DNA of 64,000 bases, from contig DWZA01000100.1 in assembly GCA_019118365.1 (NCBI GenBank), positions 40,398 to 104,397 of the forward strand, in the 5' to 3' direction. The notes beneath the pieces are model-generated. The model was not told the DNA's origin and searched no databases. It worked only from the letters and a program-made list of their open reading frames with translations. Shown piece by piece: positions 7,538 to 16,643 of the stretch. The DNA is from Candidatus Lachnoclostridium stercoravium (GTDB lineage Bacteria > Bacillota > Clostridia > Lachnospirales > Lachnospiraceae). Both the position numbers and the translations under genes were made by a program. The stretch's first letter is position 1; the number at the start of each line of letters is the position of its first letter.

Positions 7538-9784
7538 TTATTCCAACTCGAACGCTCCAGTATAGAGCTGGTAATATTGTCCTTTCTCCTCGATCAATTG
7601 CTCGTGACTGCCTCGCTCAATGATCCGTCCCTGTTCCAGTACCATGATGGCCTTGGAATTTCGGACGGTGGAAAGCCGGTGAGCGATGACGAAGACGGTA
7701 CGCCCGTCCATCAGCGCATCCATGCCTTTCTGGACGATGGCTTCCGTGCGGGTGTCGATGGAAGAGGTCGCCTCGTCCATGATCATTACCGGAAGATCGG
7801 CCACAGCAGCCCGCGCGATGGAGATCAGCTGACACTGCCCCTGAGAGAGGTTGTTGTTGTCCCCGTTGATCATCGTCTGATAACCGTCGGGGAGCCGCGT
7901 GATGAAGGAATCCGCGCCGGACGGTTTAGCCGCCGCGATGCATTCCTCATCGGTAGCGTCCAGTTTTCCGTACCGGATGTTGTCCATTACGGTGCCGGTA
8001 AACAGGCTCACATCCTGAAGGATCATCCCCATGTAGCGGCGGAGGTCAGGTTTTTTGATCTTGGTAATATTGATGCCATCGTAGCGGATCTTGCCGTCAG
8101 CCAGGTCGTAGAAGCGGTTGATCAGGTTGGTGATCGTCGTTTTTCCTGCGCCTGTAGCTCCTACAAAGGCGATCTTCTGGCCGGGCTTCGCGTAAAGGGA
8201 AATATCGTGGAGCACCAGCTTCCTTCCGTCATAGCTGAAATCCACATGGTCGAATACTACGTTTCCCTGCACTCTGGCGTAAGTAAGCGTGCCGTCATGA
8301 TGGGGATGCTTCCAGGCGTAGATATGGCCGTCCTCACATTCTTCCAGCTGTCCGTCCCTCTCTTCGGCGCGGACTAAGGTCACATAGCCTTCGTCTTCTT
8401 CTGGCTCGTTGTCCATCAGATCAAAGATACGCCCGGCTCCGGCAAAGCCTAAGACAGCGCTGTTCATCTGCTGGGCAGTCAGGGTGATGTAAAGCTCCTC
8501 GTTTAATTCCCGCAGGCGGGCTTTGGCTGCGTCCTCGTGGCAGAAGACTTTGACCACCTTTAAGCCGCCGAACATTTCCTCAATATAGCCGTTTACCGCG
8601 CCGGTGGAATCCTGCTGCAGAGAGAAATATTTTCCGCTGTAGCTGACCATAGCTCTTGCCGCCAATATCATGACAGCGGATAGAATAACCACGATCCCTG
8701 TAAGGATCAGGCTGAAGCGGAGCATGAAACAAAAGGCGAACACGATAGTCACCAGAGAGGAGATCATCATAGGAAGACTCTGTGCGATGAACTGACGCAG
8801 GGTATCCGTGTCGTTGGTATAGACGCTCATAATGTCGCCATGGGTGTGGGTGTCAAAGAAGCGGATGGGAAAAGTCTGCATTTTGACAAACAGGGCGTCT
8901 GTCTTTGTGTCTACTGCGCTGGTAGAATCGTCCAGGATCAATATTTTTGGATGTTTTAAAAGAACGCGGGCAATACAGAGCCGTTGCTTCTGCCCGCCGG
9001 ACACATTAGTCCCGCCCTGCTCGATATGGGTGTCGTAGCCGTCCGGGAAAGAAGAGATGAAAGAATCCGCCTGGGCTAACTGGCACACTTCTATCAGCTC
9101 TTCGTCCGTGGCGTCCGGATTGCCCCACCGCAGATTTTCTTTGATGCTTCCTGCAAACAGCACATTTTTCTGAAGCACCATTGCTACGGCATCCCGCAGG
9201 GACTCCAGATCGTATTCTTTTACATTTTTGCCGCCTACAGTAACGGTTCCCACGGTGGCGTCGTATAACCTGGGGATCAGCTGGACCAGAGAGGATTTTC
9301 CGGAACCAGTGCCTCCGATGATGCCGATGGTCTCCCCGGAACGGATATGCAGATCGATATCAGACAGACAGAGCCGGTCAGGGTTGCCGATATAGCTGAA
9401 GCCTACGTGGTCAAATACGATCTCTCCGTTTCGGATCTCTTTATCCGGGTTTTCCGGATTGACGATGCTTGACTGCTCTTTTAAGATCTCGCGGATACGG
9501 CTGACAGATTCGCGGGACATCATGATCATCACATAGACCATGGACAGCATCATCAAAGACATAAGGATCATCATGGAGTAGCTGATCAGATTCTGCAGGT
9601 CGCCGGTCGTCATCGGAATGCCGGACAGAACGGTTCCGTTTTTCGAGCCGACAATGGCTTTGGCCCCAAACCACGCGATCAGCGTAAGGTAGGTGTAGAT
9701 CCCCATTTGCATGAGAAACGGGTTAAAGGCGATGGTTGTTTCTGCTTTTGTAAAATCCCTAATGAAGAAACGTTTTCCAAACAT
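7538..9784 (-). CDS. Chimeric ABC exporter: two half-transporters fused with internal losses
   Basis: A 748-residue frame made of pieces of two adjacent ABC exporters (heterodimeric multidrug/lipid type). Residues 1-110 are the last membrane helices of exporter 1, without its first four helices. Residues 115-298 are its nucleotide domain: Walker A GGTGSGKSS at 157-165, signature VSGGQKQR, Walker B LILDDSTSAVD. The domain ends right after the D-loop, before the H-loop, and joins membrane helices 2-4 of exporter 2 (MQTFPIRFFDTHTHGD). A second join near residue 447 skips helices 5-6. A complete second nucleotide domain follows (GATGAGKTT, LSQGQ, MDEATSSID). Two normal partners would total about 1200 residues. 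Every join stays in frame. Probably non-functional, or an assembly collapse. Confidence 0.75.
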   Translation of the reverse strand: MFGKRFFIRDFTKAETTIAFNPFLMQMGIYTYLTLIAWFGAKAIVGSKNGTVLSGIPMTTGDLQNLISYSMMILMSLMMLSMVYVMIMMSRESVSRIREILKEQSSIVNPENPDKEIRNGEIVFDHVGFSYIGNPDRLCLSDIDLHIRSGETIGIIGGTGSGKSSLVQLIPRLYDATVGTVTVGGKNVKEYDLESLRDAVAMVLQKNVLFAGSIKENLRWGNPDATDEELIEVCQLAQADSFISSFPDGYDTHIEQGGTNVSGGQKQRLCIARVLLKHPKILILDDSTSAVDTKTDALFVKMQTFPIRFFDTHTHGDIMSVYTNDTDTLRQFIAQSLPMMISSLVTIVFAFCFMLRFSLILTGIVVILSAVMILAARAMVSYSGKYFSLQQDSTGAVNGYIEEMFGGLKVVKVFCHEDAAKARLRELNEELYITLTAQQMNSAVLGFAGAGRIFDLMDNEPEEDEGYVTLVRAEERDGQLEECEDGHIYAWKHPHHDGTLTYARVQGNVVFDHVDFSYDGRKLVLHDISLYAKPGQKIAFVGATGAGKTTITNLINRFYDLADGKIRYDGINITKIKKPDLRRYMGMILQDVSLFTGTVMDNIRYGKLDATDEECIAAAKPSGADSFITRLPDGYQTMINGDNNNLSQGQCQLISIARAAVADLPVMIMDEATSSIDTRTEAIVQKGMDALMDGRTVFVIAHRLSTVRNSKAIMVLEQGRIIERGSHEQLIEEKGQYYQLYTGAFELE

Positions 9785-10002
9785 TTATCCGGTCCTCCAG
9801 GTGGTGCCGTTTCAACATCTGTATCAGCGGCTTTTAGAGGAGGTCGTGGACGTGGTCCCGGATTTTTTCCAGCTCAGGGATCCAGACCTCAGCTACCTGT
9901 CTATCGCCGATGTCTTACGGCGTATATTATAAGACCCTGGCTGGAAATCCCAGGCGCAGGGCCTTTGTAGAGTTGGTAAAAGAAGCTTTTGAAGATACGC
10001 TG
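9785..10002. other. Intergenic remnant between exporter and yeiH
   Basis: No convincing gene. Short plus-strand open pieces (a helix-rich one ending at 9932, and one starting near 9910 that contains YYKTLAGNPRRRAFVELVKEAF) look like scraps of a broken gene, possibly the tail of a regulator. They carry no ribosome site and no recognisable domain. Confidence 0.3.
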
Positions 10003-11031
10003 TCAGAAGATCCCCAGAAGATCCTGCATTTCCAGGCTGACAACAGCAATGGCGATCCAGCAGCAAAGCCCCATAAGGATGGGCTTTCCGCCGGTGCGGA
10101 TCAGCTTGACAATATCAGTATTTAAGCCGATCGCCGCCATGGCCATGATGATGAAAAATTTGGACAGCTCCTTAAACGGCTGAAAAACAGAAGAAGGTAC
10201 GCCGAAGGAGGTCGCCGCTGTGGTAATGACGGAAGCCAGTATGAAAAAGAGAACGAAAAATGGAAATACCTTTTTCAGGGAAAAATTATTCTCCTGGCCG
10301 CTTCCGGTGCGTCTGGCTTTTGAAGCCTGCAGGATCGCAAGGATCAGGGTGATGGGGATAATAGCCAGCGTACGGGTCAGTTTTACGATGGTAGCCTGAT
10401 CGAGGGTATGCGCTCCGGGATGAAGGCCGTCCCAGGCAGCCGCCGTAGCGGTAACGGAGGAGGTATCGTTTACCGCGGTTCCTGCAAACAGGCCGAACCC
10501 TTCGTTGGAAAGGCCGAGCATGCCGCCCAGGGTAGGGAATACCAGCGCGGCGATGATATTGAACAGGAAGATCACAGAGATGGACTGTGCGATCTCGTCG
10601 TCGTCCGCATGGATCACAGGGGCAGCAGCGGCAATAGCGGAACCGCCGCAGATGGAAGAGCCTACGCCGATGAGAGTGGAGATATTGGCAGGCATTTTCA
10701 TCAGCTTATAAAGTAAAAACGAAACGATCAGGGAGGTGGAGATCGTGGAAATAATGATCGGCAGAGAGGCAGCTCCAACCTTTGCGATCTCGGACAAGTT
10801 CAGGCCAAAGCCCAGCAGGATCACCGCATACTGGAGGATCTTTTTGGAGGTATAGGCGATGCCGGCCTGAGTCTTTTCTTTTGTCTGATAAAATATAGCG
10901 ACCACCATGCCGGAGAGAATGGCAAAAACAGGTCCTCCTACAATGGGGAAAGCTTTTCCAAGAAGCCAGCAGGGAATTGCCAGAATAAGGCAAAGCGCCA
11001 TGCCCGGCCCTAATTTACATATCTGTGTCAT
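10003..11031 (-). CDS. yeiH: YeiH family putative sulfate exporter
   Basis: A 342-residue membrane protein of the UPF0324/YeiH family with about ten hydrophobic segments. The recognisable core is [17 protein letters not shown], with downstream [16 protein letters not shown] and a C-terminal [13 protein letters not shown]. Family members are proposed sulfate or sulfonate exporters and are often controlled by a divergent LysR regulator, as here. ATG 11029-11031 with AGGAG about nine bases upstream fixes the start; the open frame continues upstream through palindromic element B but is not conserved there. Element B therefore lies in the 5' leader and could influence expression. Confidence 0.85.
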   Translation of the reverse strand: MTQICKLGPGMALCLILAIPCWLLGKAFPIVGGPVFAILSGMVVAIFYQTKEKTQAGIAYTSKKILQYAVILLGFGLNLSEIAKVGAASLPIIISTISTSLIVSFLLYKLMKMPANISTLIGVGSSICGGSAIAAAAPVIHADDDEIAQSISVIFLFNIIAALVFPTLGGMLGLSNEGFGLFAGTAVNDTSSVTATAAAWDGLHPGAHTLDQATIVKLTRTLAIIPITLILAILQASKARRTGSGQENNFSLKKVFPFFVLFFILASVITTAATSFGVPSSVFQPFKELSKFFIIMAMAAIGLNTDIVKLIRTGGKPILMGLCCWIAIAVVSLEMQDLLGIF

Positions 11032-11066
11032 TTCAAAATGCTCCTTTCTGTATTTCAGCTGTAACC

Positions 11067-11114
11067 GTTCAGGACGGCGGGAAAACAGGGGCAAAAAGAT
11101 GTGCCGTCCTGAGC
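11067..11114. repeat. Palindromic element, copy B (48 bp deletion derivative)
   Basis: Outer arms GTTCAGGACGGC and GCCGTCCTGAGC match copy A almost exactly. It keeps the first about 19 bp of A inside the left arm (GGGAAAACAGGGGC) and the last few bases before the right arm (AAGATGTG), but everything between is gone. The left flank again reads TGTAANN. It looks like an internally deleted copy, as small non-autonomous elements often are. Confidence 0.7.
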
Positions 11115-11225
11115 TGATATGATTATAGGATGAAATTTCCATCAAGTAAAATTATCATTCTTTATCTTTCGATAAAAATAATTTATAATAATCTTAGTTG
11201 CAATTTTATAGAAGAGGTGAGTTGC

Positions 11226-12134
11226 TTGCTTGATTTTCGAGTGGAAACATTTCTTACAGTCTGCAGGACTATGAATTTTACCCGCGCGGCAGAGGAGCTG
11301 CACATTACCCAGCCGGCGGTTTCCCATCACATCCACACGCTGGAGGAAGAATACGGGGCGAAGCTGTTTCAGTATCAGGGAAAACAGCTTTTTCTTACGG
11401 AAAGCGGAAAACTGTTTTTCCAAACAGCCGCCGCCATGTACCACGATACGCTCCATCTTAAGGAGGCGATCCGGCAGCAGGAGTCGCGCCGCCGCCTGTG
11501 CTTTGGCGCGACTATGACGATCGGGGAATATGTAATGGCAGACGCGGTATCCCGCCTTTTAAAATGGGATCCGGAGATCCAGATCCGGATGCTTACAGCC
11601 AACACCCACGAGCTGTTAAAACTTCTGGATCAGGGCGAACTGGAATTTGCCATTGTGGAAGGATATTTTGATAAAGAAGAATACGACAGCCTGGTATACT
11701 GCGATCAGCGGTATATCCCCGTGTGCGCTCCAGATCACCAGTTTGCAAAGCCGGTCAGCCGCCTGGAAGATCTTCTGGGAGAACGGCTCATGGTGCGGGA
11801 GCCTGGATCGGGCACGAGAAACGTATTGGAGCGGGCCTTAGAGGCGAGAAACTTAAGTATCCGGAGTTTTCGTCATATAACTGAGCTGGGAAATCTGAAT
11901 ATCATCAAGATTTTGACGTGCGCCGGGACAGGGATCACATTCCTTTATCAGACTGCCGTTCAGGAAGAGCTGGACGCTGGAAAACTGGTGGAGATACCAT
12001 TGGACGATTGCGCTCTTTCCCATGAGTTCACATTTATATGGAGGAAAGGAAGCGTGTTCGCCTCTTATTATCAGGAGATCTTTCGCCGGATGAAAGGCGC
12101 GGGATCTGACGGAAACAGGATGGAGAACCGTTGA
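11226..12134 (+). CDS. LysR family regulator divergent from yeiH
   Basis: A 302-residue LysR regulator. The N-terminal winged helix (FLTVCRTMNFTRAAEELHITQPAVSHHIHTLEEE) is followed by an effector domain with the usual FAIVEG and REPGSGTR segments, which in CysL/CysB-like regulators bind small sulfur or anion ligands. Start is TTG 11226: GAGGTGA ends five bases before it and the encoded LLDFRVETF is the normal family start; an upstream in-frame ATG at 11130 would add an AT-rich non-conserved extension. Transcribed divergently from yeiH, which it probably activates. Confidence 0.85.
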   Translation: MLDFRVETFLTVCRTMNFTRAAEELHITQPAVSHHIHTLEEEYGAKLFQYQGKQLFLTESGKLFFQTAAAMYHDTLHLKEAIRQQESRRRLCFGATMTIGEYVMADAVSRLLKWDPEIQIRMLTANTHELLKLLDQGELEFAIVEGYFDKEEYDSLVYCDQRYIPVCAPDHQFAKPVSRLEDLLGERLMVREPGSGTRNVLERALEARNLSIRSFRHITELGNLNIIKILTCAGTGITFLYQTAVQEELDAGKLVEIPLDDCALSHEFTFIWRKGSVFASYYQEIFRRMKGAGSDGNRMENR

Positions 12135-12219
12135 CAGGAGTGATATAATGGATTTGCTGCTTTAAAAGTGGAAAAATGTGGAAAAGCAGTAAATTTGAGA
12201 TGTCAGAGGTTGATAAACA

Positions 12220-13095
12220 ATGGAAAATAGAAAAAGTATCTTCTATATCGTCCTTACGGCCCTTTGCTTTGGAACGATGGAAGTGGCGTCGAAGCTGGGA
12301 GGCGCAAGTTTTGATTCGATCCAGCTGGTCTTTCTGCGCTTTGTGATCGGCGGCCTTATACTTCTCCCGTTTGCAGTCCATGACCTGAAAAAGAAACACT
12401 ACAGGCTCACTCATTCCGATTGGCTGTATCTTCTCGCCCTGGGAGCCGTGTGCGTGTGCATCAGCATGGCGATGTTCCAGATCGGAGTAAAGCGGATCAA
12501 CGCAAACCTTGCTTCGATCATCATAAGCATGAATCCGCTGTTTACTATGATCTTCGCAAAATTTATCGTGGACGAGCCGTTTACAAAAAAGAAGGCTCTT
12601 GTACTGGTCATCAGCTTTGCCGGCCTTGTGATCGTCGTAAATCCCGCCACGCTGATCGGCGGGACTATAGATGTGACAGGCCTTCTGATCACCGTAGGAG
12701 CCGCCGTATCCTTCGGACTTTATACGGCCATGGGAAAGAAACGGATCGCAAAGCTGGGCGGAATGGTGGAAAACGCGGTCAGCTTTCTTTTAGGCTCCGC
12801 AGTCCTTCTTGTATTTATGGCGATATCCGGGACTCCGGTACTGGCGGGGATCAATACAGAGACTCTTCCCGTACTGTTATATCTGGGGATCTGCGTGACA
12901 GGCATAGGCTATTACGCCTTCCTGAAAGCAATAGAACTGTCAGGAGCGTCCAACGCATCCATCGCATTTTTCATCAAACCGGTTGTGGCTCCCATCGCGG
13001 CATGGCTGGTGCTGGGGGAGGCGATCACCTGGAACTTTGTAGCAGGCGTTGTGGTGATCCTGATTGGGTCTTATATAAATATGAGAAAAGAGTAA
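12220..13095 (+). CDS. EamA/DMT family transporter
   Basis: A 291-residue membrane protein with ten hydrophobic segments arranged as two EamA repeats (residues about 5-140 and 150-288). Typical features are ALCFGTMEVASKLGG in helix 1, INANLASIIISMNPLFTMI after the first repeat, and SGASNASIAFFIKPVVAPIAAWLVLGE in the second. Members export or import amino acids, nucleotides or other metabolites; the substrate cannot be read from sequence. It follows the LysR gene by 85 bp on the same strand, with AGAGG about ten bases before ATG, so it may share that transcript. Confidence 0.85.
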   Translation: MENRKSIFYIVLTALCFGTMEVASKLGGASFDSIQLVFLRFVIGGLILLPFAVHDLKKKHYRLTHSDWLYLLALGAVCVCISMAMFQIGVKRINANLASIIISMNPLFTMIFAKFIVDEPFTKKKALVLVISFAGLVIVVNPATLIGGTIDVTGLLITVGAAVSFGLYTAMGKKRIAKLGGMVENAVSFLLGSAVLLVFMAISGTPVLAGINTETLPVLLYLGICVTGIGYYAFLKAIELSGASNASIAFFIKPVVAPIAAWLVLGEAITWNFVAGVVVILIGSYINMRKE

Positions 13096-13116
13096 GAAAT
13101 TATAAAAGAAATAGCG

Positions 13117-13302
13117 AAAAAGGATCTCCCTGTCTGACTGGAAACACGGCGATCCGTACAGCTTTTGCTGCGCCGCTTATCACAGGCAAAGCTCTTAAAC
13201 TCGTCCTTCGGACTCGAACAAAAGGGCTTTGTCCTGCGCTATGCTCGCAAAACTGTACGGCTCCTGCCGAATCGTTTCCAGTCAGACAGGGAGATCCTTT
13301 TT
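13117..13302. repeat. 186-bp structured element with perfect 29-bp inverted ends
   Basis: Positions 13117-13145 and 13274-13302 are perfect 29-bp inverted repeats (starting AAAAAGGATCTCCC). Nested inside are arms CCGTACAG and CTGTACGG, a pair AGGCAAAGCTCTT/AAAGGGCTTTGTCCT, and a central GTCC-TTC-GGAC stem, giving one long branched structure. On the plus strand the right arm ends in CCTTTTTG, so it can also end transcription from the EamA gene. The rest of the gap to 13595 contains only short doubtful frames. Confidence 0.65.
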
Positions 13303-13595
13303 GCAGTCTTTAGAGTTTCTCTCCTTTTTGTTATGTGGTATAGTTGTTCAGAATTTAAAACTTAAAGATTATACATGGGTAATGGCGGAACTGAAAAAAC
13401 TGCAAAAAGAGGCAGAAGAGGATAGGAGGGAAAAGGAACAAGGCGACTAGCCATGAAGAGATTTGTGAAGAAGGATCATATACAGGGCCGCATTTTTTAC
13501 ATGTGGCCTTTATATGATACAGGCCGGATCGCCGGCAGCAGGCTGGGCGGTCCGGAAAATCAGAGGAATTCCCCTCGATTCTCTGCATCAATTTA

Positions 13596-13624
13596 TTGAC
13601 ATTAGTTTGGAACCATAGTATACT
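13596..13624 (+). promoter_or_regulatory. Promoter of the peptide transporter operon
   Basis: TTGACA (13596-13601), 17-base spacer, TATACT (13619-13624). It predicts a leader of about 265 nt before the binding-protein gene. A second weaker pair, TTGATT (13754) with TATCAT (13776), lies nearer the gene. I see no known riboswitch in the leader. Confidence 0.65.
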
Positions 13625-13895
13625 GAATAAATGCCAAGTAAAGATTTTGTCGATGAATGATGATATAGGCAGAAATTACAAGACTTTCAGGTGTATGTTC
13701 AAAGGAGAAATATTTGCTGGAATGTACAACTGAATTTTTTTTTGTGCAATGAATTGATTTATTGCGGTAAAGTGGTATCATATTCAAGGGCAAAAATATT
13801 TACCTTTTACATTCGTGCCCAGCGGCATATGAGAGCAAGCGTGAATATTTTGCTCCATTGGAGCCGAATATAGAAAAAAGAAAGGGAGATGTAAT

Positions 13896-15527
13896 ATGAA
13901 AAAGAGATTTGCAGGAGCCGCTCTTCTTTGCGCGGTAGCGCTTTCCCTGGCAGCATGCGGAGGCTCTTCCAGCAGTTCGTCAGAGACGACGGCGGCTGGC
14001 GGCGCAGCAGCAGAAACCACAGCAGGGGGGGCTGCTTCAGGCGGCGCAGCAGCTGAAGGCGGCAAAGTCGTACGGGTTGCGGCAGTTGACCCGCAGGTTG
14101 CTCTGGATCCTCAGCAGTATACTTACAGTATCATCATGAAGATCACAGACAACATCACAGAATCACTTCTTATGACAAAGGGAGACGGAAGCCTGGAGCC
14201 GCTGCTTCTTGCAGCTATGCCGGAGATTTCCGAAGACCAGCTGACCTACAGCTTTGAGCTTCTTCCGGATGTGAAGTTCCACAACGGAGAAACACTGAAA
14301 GCATCTGACGTAAAGTATTCTTATGAGCGTCTGATCAAGATGGCCAAGATGGCGACCCTCCTTGAAAATGTAGCAGGTTACGATGAGTTAAGCGCAGGTA
14401 CTGCAGACGAGCTGTCAGGATTCCAGATCCAGGATGACACTCACTTCACCATCACGCTGAAGAAGCCGTACGCGCCGTTCCTGTCTGTTCTTTCCACAGC
14501 ATACACAGCGATCTATCCGGAAGCTGCATGCGAGGAAGCAGGCGACACATGGGGCATGCAGGTTCTCTACGGCACAGGCCCATTCAAGCTGGACAGCTAT
14601 CAGACAAGCGTAGGAGCCGTACTTTCCAGATTTGATGATTATCACGGCGGAGCGACAAAGCTTGACGGCGTAGATTACAAGTTCATCGAAGATGTTAACA
14701 CACAGGTTCTGGAGTACCAGGCAGGCAATGTAGACTATGTAGACGTAGACCCGTCCGTATATCCGATCTACTCCAGCAATCCGGAATTAAAAGACGAGAT
14801 GCACGGATTCCAGCCGACAGGCTGCTACAGCCTCACGCTGAACGTAAAGACATTCCCGGATGCAAAGGTAAGAGAAGCGATCGCTCTTTCTATCGACCGT
14901 AAGGCTATCTGCGAAAGCATTCTCCACGGAACCGCTACTGTTCCGACTTCCTACATCCCGGCAGGCATCATCGGACACGACGACACGCTTCCGGAATTTG
15001 AGTACAATCCGGAGAGAGCAAAAGAACTGCTTGCAGAAGCAGGTTATGCAGATGGAATTGACGTAAGGGTAACAGTTAATACCAAATATCAGGGCAACGT
15101 AGCTATCGCTACCGCGTTCCAGGAGCAGGCAAAGGCAGCAGGCATCCGCGTTCAGGTAGAACAGGTTGACTCTGCGGCATGGTCTGATATGAAGATGTCC
15201 GGCGGCGTTGACTGCGGTATCTCCAACTGGTATGTAGACTACTCTGATCCGGAGAGCATGCTTTATCCGATGACAAAGACTGATACAAACTCCAGCTTCT
15301 GGCACAACGAAGAGTTTGACCAGCTTATGGAAGACGGTATCGCTACCACAGATACAGCAGAGCGTCAGGAGATCTACGCAAAGGCAGAGCACATTATGAC
15401 AAGAGAAGACTGGGCGACCACTCCTCTGTATAATGAGACAAAGTACTATCTGTTAAATCCGAGCATCACAGGATTTGAGATCGACTCCACATTCCGTATG
15501 TTCTGGAAAGATGCCGATATTCAGTAA
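13896..15527 (+). CDS. Peptide ABC transporter substrate-binding lipoprotein (family 5)
   Basis: A 543-residue extracytoplasmic solute-binding protein. The signal peptide ends in the lipobox LSLAAC, followed by a Ser/Gly/Ala-rich linker to about residue 50. The mature part has the family-5 landmarks TYSFELLPDVKFHNGETLKASDVKYSYERL near residues 125-150 and REAIALSIDRKAI near 330. The binding pocket is built for oligopeptides or dipeptides. GGGAG lies upstream of ATG 13896. It heads an operon with two permeases, two ATPases, a dipeptide epimerase and a serine hydrolase, which points to peptide uptake. Confidence 0.9.
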   Translation: MKKRFAGAALLCAVALSLAACGGSSSSSSETTAAGGAAAETTAGGAASGGAAAEGGKVVRVAAVDPQVALDPQQYTYSIIMKITDNITESLLMTKGDGSLEPLLLAAMPEISEDQLTYSFELLPDVKFHNGETLKASDVKYSYERLIKMAKMATLLENVAGYDELSAGTADELSGFQIQDDTHFTITLKKPYAPFLSVLSTAYTAIYPEAACEEAGDTWGMQVLYGTGPFKLDSYQTSVGAVLSRFDDYHGGATKLDGVDYKFIEDVNTQVLEYQAGNVDYVDVDPSVYPIYSSNPELKDEMHGFQPTGCYSLTLNVKTFPDAKVREAIALSIDRKAICESILHGTATVPTSYIPAGIIGHDDTLPEFEYNPERAKELLAEAGYADGIDVRVTVNTKYQGNVAIATAFQEQAKAAGIRVQVEQVDSAAWSDMKMSGGVDCGISNWYVDYSDPESMLYPMTKTDTNSSFWHNEEFDQLMEDGIATTDTAERQEIYAKAEHIMTREDWATTPLYNETKYYLLNPSITGFEIDSTFRMFWKDADIQ

Positions 15528-15547
15528 TCGATCATAAAAGAAGAAAG

Positions 15548-15590
15548 AGGGGGGAATCGCACTAATTTTATTTAGGGCATTCCCCCTTTT
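15548..15590 (+). terminator. Attenuating terminator after the binding-protein gene
   Basis: AGGGGGGAAT pairs with ATTCCCCCT and is followed by TTTT. Placed between the binding protein and the permeases, it would yield more binding protein than membrane parts, a common arrangement. Confidence 0.65.
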
Positions 15591-15600
15591 ACAAAAATCC

Positions 15601-15665
15601 GGGAAAACAAGCGTAAAATCATGCTTGCAGCTGAGGCGGACGCCTGATCTTACGCTTGTTTTCCC
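15601..15665. repeat. Perfect 16-bp hairpin
   Basis: GGGAAAACAAGCGTAA (15601-15616) and its exact complement at 15650-15665, with a 33-base loop holding AGGCGGACGCCT. It may stabilise the upstream message together with the preceding terminator. It resembles the long hairpin of the palindromic elements (GGGAAAACA start). Confidence 0.65.
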
Positions 15666-15710
15666 AAAGCTTTGGATATTAACACCATATTATGCGACAG
15701 GAGGAAAAAG

Positions 15711-16643
15711 ATGCTTTCGTATACAGCAAAACGTCTGGTGCAGACCATATTCGTTTTATTCGGAATCAGTCTGATCACCTTTATTTTACTGCAGGTCGTT
15801 CCCGGCGATCCGGTTGCCCTTATGCTTGAGAAAAGGGCCGATCCTGAGACGATCGCAAAAGTAAGGCATGAGCTGGGTCTGGATCTTCCGATCTACATCC
15901 AGTATCTGAACTTTTTAAAGGGAGCCGCTCATCTGGACTTCGGCACGTCCTACTTCACAAAAGAGGTCGTATCAGAGGCGCTTTTCCGCTGCTTTAAGGT
16001 AACGGTAAAGCTGGCTTGCATGTCCTTTATATTTGCGGCTATCATCGGTATTCCAAGCGGTATCTTCTCCGCAGTTAAGAGAGGAAAAGGCATTGATACC
16101 GTAGTTATGGTACTTTCCATTATCGGCGTATCCGCCCCGGCTTTCTGGGTAGCTATTATCCTTCAGATCATATTCGGACTGAAGCTGGCTATTTTCCCGA
16201 TCTCCGGATTTGACACAGTAGCAAGCTATGTTCTTCCAAGTATCGCGCTGGGAGCCAGGTACGCGGGCAGTATGGCCAGGATCACCAGGACCAGTATGCT
16301 GGAAGTCATGGGCCAGGATTACATCCGTACGGCCAGGGCGAAAGGCGTAAAGAGATGGACCGTCATTATGAAGCACGCCCTGAAAAACGCCATGATCCCC
16401 ATTGTTACTCTGATCGGTACGGACTTCGGCTACATGCTTACCGGTTCCATGCTGATCGAAAAAGTATTCTCTATCCCAGGGATCGGTAAACTGGCAGTAG
16501 ACGCCATGTCCAACCGTGACCTTCCCCTTCTGGAAGGAACCGTTATGTATATCGCATTCGTATTTGTTATCGTAAACCTGATCGTAGATTTATCCTATGC
16601 ATTCCTGGATCCGAGAATCAGATATGGGAAAGGAGCAGCATGA
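15711..16643 (+). CDS. Peptide ABC transporter permease 1 (DppB/OppB type)
   Basis: A 310-residue inner-membrane permease of the binding-protein-dependent family with six predicted helices. It starts with MLSYTAKRLVQTIFVLFGIS, the usual OppB/DppB N terminus. The EAA loop GQDYIRTARAKGVKRWTVIMKHALKNA contacts the ATPases. The C terminus is LSYAFLDPRIRYG, typical of DppB. ATG 15711 follows AGGAGG by six bases; upstream in-frame codons are rejected. The stop overlaps the next start as ATGA. Confidence 0.93.
   Translation: MLSYTAKRLVQTIFVLFGISLITFILLQVVPGDPVALMLEKRADPETIAKVRHELGLDLPIYIQYLNFLKGAAHLDFGTSYFTKEVVSEALFRCFKVTVKLACMSFIFAAIIGIPSGIFSAVKRGKGIDTVVMVLSIIGVSAPAFWVAIILQIIFGLKLAIFPISGFDTVASYVLPSIALGARYAGSMARITRTSMLEVMGQDYIRTARAKGVKRWTVIMKHALKNAMIPIVTLIGTDFGYMLTGSMLIEKVFSIPGIGKLAVDAMSNRDLPLLEGTVMYIAFVFVIVNLIVDLSYAFLDPRIRYGKGAA

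Noticed and set aside
9785..10002. Plus-strand helical peptides between the exporter and yeiH
   Set aside because: Too short, no start signals; at best remains of a broken regulator, recorded only as a remnant.
13229..13600. Short plus-strand frames after the EamA gene (73 and about 48 codons)
   Set aside because: The first lies across the arms of the 186-bp foldback and the second has no family or good ribosome site.
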